This document shows, in pieces, positions 61,527-64,000 of a stretch of DNA of 64,000 nt. Position 1 is the first letter of the stretch. Each line of letters begins with the position of its first letter. A model generated the notes under the pieces. It was not told the DNA's origin. It saw nothing but the letters and a program-made list of their open reading frames with translations, and searched no databases. Source of the DNA: Thermosipho affectus (GTDB lineage Bacteria; Thermotogota; Thermotogae; Thermotogales; Fervidobacteriaceae); contig NZ_LBFC01000022.1 in assembly GCF_001990485.1 (NCBI RefSeq), forward strand, positions 1 through 64,000. The letters are read 5' to 3'. Position numbers and translations under genes: made by a program.

Positions 61527-62084
61527 ATGAAGGAACCTATTATAAAGGAAACGGAAGAAAAGATGAAAAAAAGTGTGAATTCGATTGATGAAGAATTAAA
61601 AAAATTGAGAACAGGAAGACCATCTCCTGCACTTTTAGAAGAAATAAAAGTAGATTACTATGGAGTGCCTACTCCAGTAAATCAGGTTGCAACGGTAAAT
61701 GTAACAGAAGAACGTTCGTTGATTATTAAGCCTTGGGAGAAAAATTTACTTGGAGCTATAGAAAAGGCAATTCAAAGTAGTGATTTAGGATTAAATCCAA
61801 TGAATGATGGTAATGTTGTTAGATTGGTATTTCCTACTCCAACCACAGAACAAAGACAGAAATGGGTAAAAAAAGCAAAAGACATAGTTGAACATGGGAA
61901 AATTGCCGTTAGGAATATAAGAAGAGATAGTATAAAGGTGTTAAAAGAAATGAAAAAAGATGGAGAAATTTCTGAGGATGATGAAAGAAGGTTAGAAAAG
62001 GAAATACAAAACTTAACTGACAAATATGTTGAAGAGTTGGATAAGTTATTTGAGAAGAAAGAAAAGGAGATAATGGAGTTTTAA
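61527..62084 (+). CDS. frr: Ribosome recycling factor
   Basis: The ATG at 61527 after GGGAGGTGTTTTG gives 185 residues, normal for RRF. Markers are [46 protein letters not shown] and [18 protein letters not shown]. It splits ribosomes after termination together with EF-G. uppS follows after one base. Confidence 0.96.
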   Translation: MKEPIIKETEEKMKKSVNSIDEELKKLRTGRPSPALLEEIKVDYYGVPTPVNQVATVNVTEERSLIIKPWEKNLLGAIEKAIQSSDLGLNPMNDGNVVRLVFPTPTTEQRQKWVKKAKDIVEHGKIAVRNIRRDSIKVLKEMKKDGEISEDDERRLEKEIQNLTDKYVEELDKLFEKKEKEIMEF

Positions 62085-62085
62085 T

Positions 62086-62763
62086 ATGTTGCGGCATATA
62101 GCTTTTATAATGGATGGAAATGGAAGATGGGCGAAAAGACAAAATAAGCCTAGAATGTATGGTCATTACAAGGGAGCGTATAAAATTGAGGAAGTAGTAA
62201 GATGGTCTGCAAAACGTGGTGTAAAGTACACCACGTTTTATGCATTTTCAACGGAAAATTGGAAAAGACCGAAAAAAGAAGTAAATTTTATCTTTGGCCT
62301 TCTGCAGAGTAAAATTGCTGAATTTTACGAAAGAATGGATAAAGAAGGAGTAAAACTAGTCTTTTCAGGACGTCTAAAAGAATTGGGTGATAAGATATAC
62401 AATATTTGTAGAGAATATGAAGAAAAGACGAAGAATAATGAGAGAATAGTTGTAAATATGGCAATAAATTACGGAGGGAGAGCAGAGATAATAGATGCTG
62501 TTAATAGAATTTTAGAGAGTGGACTACAGAAAATAGATGAAAATATTTTTAATTCGTTTCTTTATAGACCTGAAATTCCTGATCCAGATTTGATAATTAG
62601 AACTTCTGGAGAAATGAGGTTAAGTAATTTTTTAACATGGGAAGCTGCGTACAGTGAACTTTATTTTACAAATGTTTTGTGGCCAGATTTTTCAGAAAAA
62701 GATTTGCAAGAGGCGATAGATGATTATTTCAAAAGGAATAGGAGATTTGGGGGGATAAAGTGA
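62086..62763 (+). CDS. uppS: Undecaprenyl diphosphate synthase
   Basis: A 225-residue cis-prenyltransferase making the lipid carrier of cell wall precursors. FIMDGNGRWAKRQ holds the catalytic Asp, then FYAFSTENWKRPKKEV, NYGGRAEI and DLIIRTSGEMRLSNFLTWEAAYSELYF. It overlaps cdsA by four bases. Confidence 0.96.
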   Translation: MLRHIAFIMDGNGRWAKRQNKPRMYGHYKGAYKIEEVVRWSAKRGVKYTTFYAFSTENWKRPKKEVNFIFGLLQSKIAEFYERMDKEGVKLVFSGRLKELGDKIYNICREYEEKTKNNERIVVNMAINYGGRAEIIDAVNRILESGLQKIDENIFNSFLYRPEIPDPDLIIRTSGEMRLSNFLTWEAAYSELYFTNVLWPDFSEKDLQEAIDDYFKRNRRFGGIK

Positions 62764-63581
62764 AAGAAGAAACCAAAGTTAGGCTTTTTTCCGCATTAAT
62801 TGTTGCGCCGGTTGTTGTTATATGCTTTGTTTCGTATCAAAGTTTGATAGGGCTAGTTTCCGCTATTGTTTTTTTGGCAAGTTCTGAGTTATATTTTTCA
62901 ACGTTGATGAAGTACAAAAAAATGGGAGTAATTGTATTGTATATTATCATTGTTTCCGCATTTCCCGTTTTGTTTGGTTTATGGTTTATAAATTTTTCTA
63001 TGGAATTGTTTAGTGTATTATTTATAATGGGTATTTTAGTAACATTAGTTTTGGTAAAGAATAAAGATATAGTTATGGAATATTTTGGTGTTTTTTCCAT
63101 ATCTATGATTTACATTTCATTTAATCTTTCTTTTTTTATTCCACTTTATAAATATTATGGTGCATCGCTGGCTTTACTAACATTAACTCTATCCTGGGCA
63201 TATGATAGTTTTGCGTACTTTTTTGGTCTTGCTTTTGGGAAACACAAATTATCTAAAGTTTACAGTCCAAATAAAAGTTATGAAGGGCTTTTTGGAGGAA
63301 TTTTTGGTACATTTATTTATGTTTTAATTTATTTTTATGTTATGAAAACCTTTTTTCAATGCAATACTAATATTAGTTATTTGTATTCTGTGCCTTTTGC
63401 TATAATTACAGGACTATTTGATACATTGGGAGATCTTTTTGAATCTGCTATAAAGAGGGCATATGGTTTAAAGCATATAGGAAAATTTATGCCTGGACAT
63501 GGAGGAATGTTAGATAGAATAGATGGATTGTTATTTGTTGCTCCGATTATATTTATATTTTTGAAAATTTTTGTAGGTTAA
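62760..63581 (+). CDS. cdsA: Phosphatidate cytidylyltransferase
   Basis: The 273-residue membrane enzyme makes CDP-diacylglycerol. About eight membrane helices are predicted; the family signature is at the end: GDLFESAIKRAYGLKHIGKFMPGHGGMLDRIDGLLF. The middle has WAYDSFAYFFGLAFGKHKLS and SPNKSYEG, also typical. It starts with GTG inside the uppS stop. Confidence 0.95.
   Translation: MKEETKVRLFSALIVAPVVVICFVSYQSLIGLVSAIVFLASSELYFSTLMKYKKMGVIVLYIIIVSAFPVLFGLWFINFSMELFSVLFIMGILVTLVLVKNKDIVMEYFGVFSISMIYISFNLSFFIPLYKYYGASLALLTLTLSWAYDSFAYFFGLAFGKHKLSKVYSPNKSYEGLFGGIFGTFIYVLIYFYVMKTFFQCNTNISYLYSVPFAIITGLFDTLGDLFESAIKRAYGLKHIGKFMPGHGGMLDRIDGLLFVAPIIFIFLKIFVG

Positions 63582-64000
<419 letters not shown>

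Overview
The window is a gene-dense, very AT-rich (by eye about 30% GC) bacterial chromosome segment. It looks like a member of the Thermotogae, most likely Thermosipho or a close relative. The evidence is the gene content: an Mbx-type membrane complex with an NfnL-like subunit, a pgk/tpi pair joined by a frameshift as in Thermotoga maritima, superoxide reductase, Rex, NAD(P)H/CoA-disulfide (sulfur) reductase, a two-RCK TrkH system and a 'toga'-type envelope. No phage, insertion sequence, integron or CRISPR array was seen. Genus assignment is inference.

Layout. 1-1128: iron and oxygen defence (ferritin, a tiny winged-helix protein, superoxide reductase). 1152-4061: an HD-GYP sensor, a PadR regulator and two decayed SHOCT-domain genes. 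4062-7718: thymidine kinase, secreted 5'-nucleotidase with LysM, LUD protein and Rex with its own operator. 8019-18969: a 14-gene operon for an ion-pumping Mbx-type ferredoxin-oxidising complex (order mbxABCDFGHH'MJKLN), whose last subunit is fused to an NfnL/GltD-like NAD(P)H module, followed by a ferritin-like gene. 19065-25099: an EncFtn-like ferritin, a MobA-like nucleotidyltransferase, a ferredoxin/NifX/NifX/MinD/MinD cluster of unknown function, a flavin disulfide reductase, PadR and Ogt. 25199-28528: a GH20-like glycosidase, cysE and cysK. 28540-32494: purECSQL behind a PyrR-type attenuator. 32922-39953: PEP carboxykinase, an exported protein, psuG, a phosphodiesterase, a YigZ protein, an aminotransferase and purB. 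40097-42905: an ArsR/CzrA-type regulator with a cation exporter, tRNA-Pro(CGG), queD and a PatB-type lyase. 42895-55820: a long minus-strand run with trkH, two trkA genes, a response regulator, pgk-tpi, gap, two envelope proteins, fliI, fliH, ackA, fba and rnpB. 55860-64000: a plus-strand cell-division and envelope run (short FtsQ-like protein, ftsA, ftsZ, a PilB/GspE ATPase, a hypothetical, frr, uppS, cdsA, start of alaS).

How it fits together. The Mbx complex should take electrons from reduced ferredoxin, pump ions and reduce NAD(P)+. The flavin disulfide reductase can spend NAD(P)H on sulfur or oxygen, and Rex has a perfect operator on its own gene and a likely one on the reductase. fba, gap, pgk-tpi and ackA carry the glycolysis and acetate part of fermentation. 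Promoters are largely extended -10 type (TGN-TATAAT), often placed directly after a terminator or overlapping a stop codon, which makes spacers very short.

Most noteworthy: a PyrR-binding attenuator on a purine operon; the A10 slippery run that must join pgk to tpi; the Mbx-NfnL fusion with half of the [NiFe] cysteines lost; the MinD/NifX/ferredoxin cluster; and a minimal, apparently leaderless FtsQ-like gene. All calls come from reading the sequence; no database search was possible.
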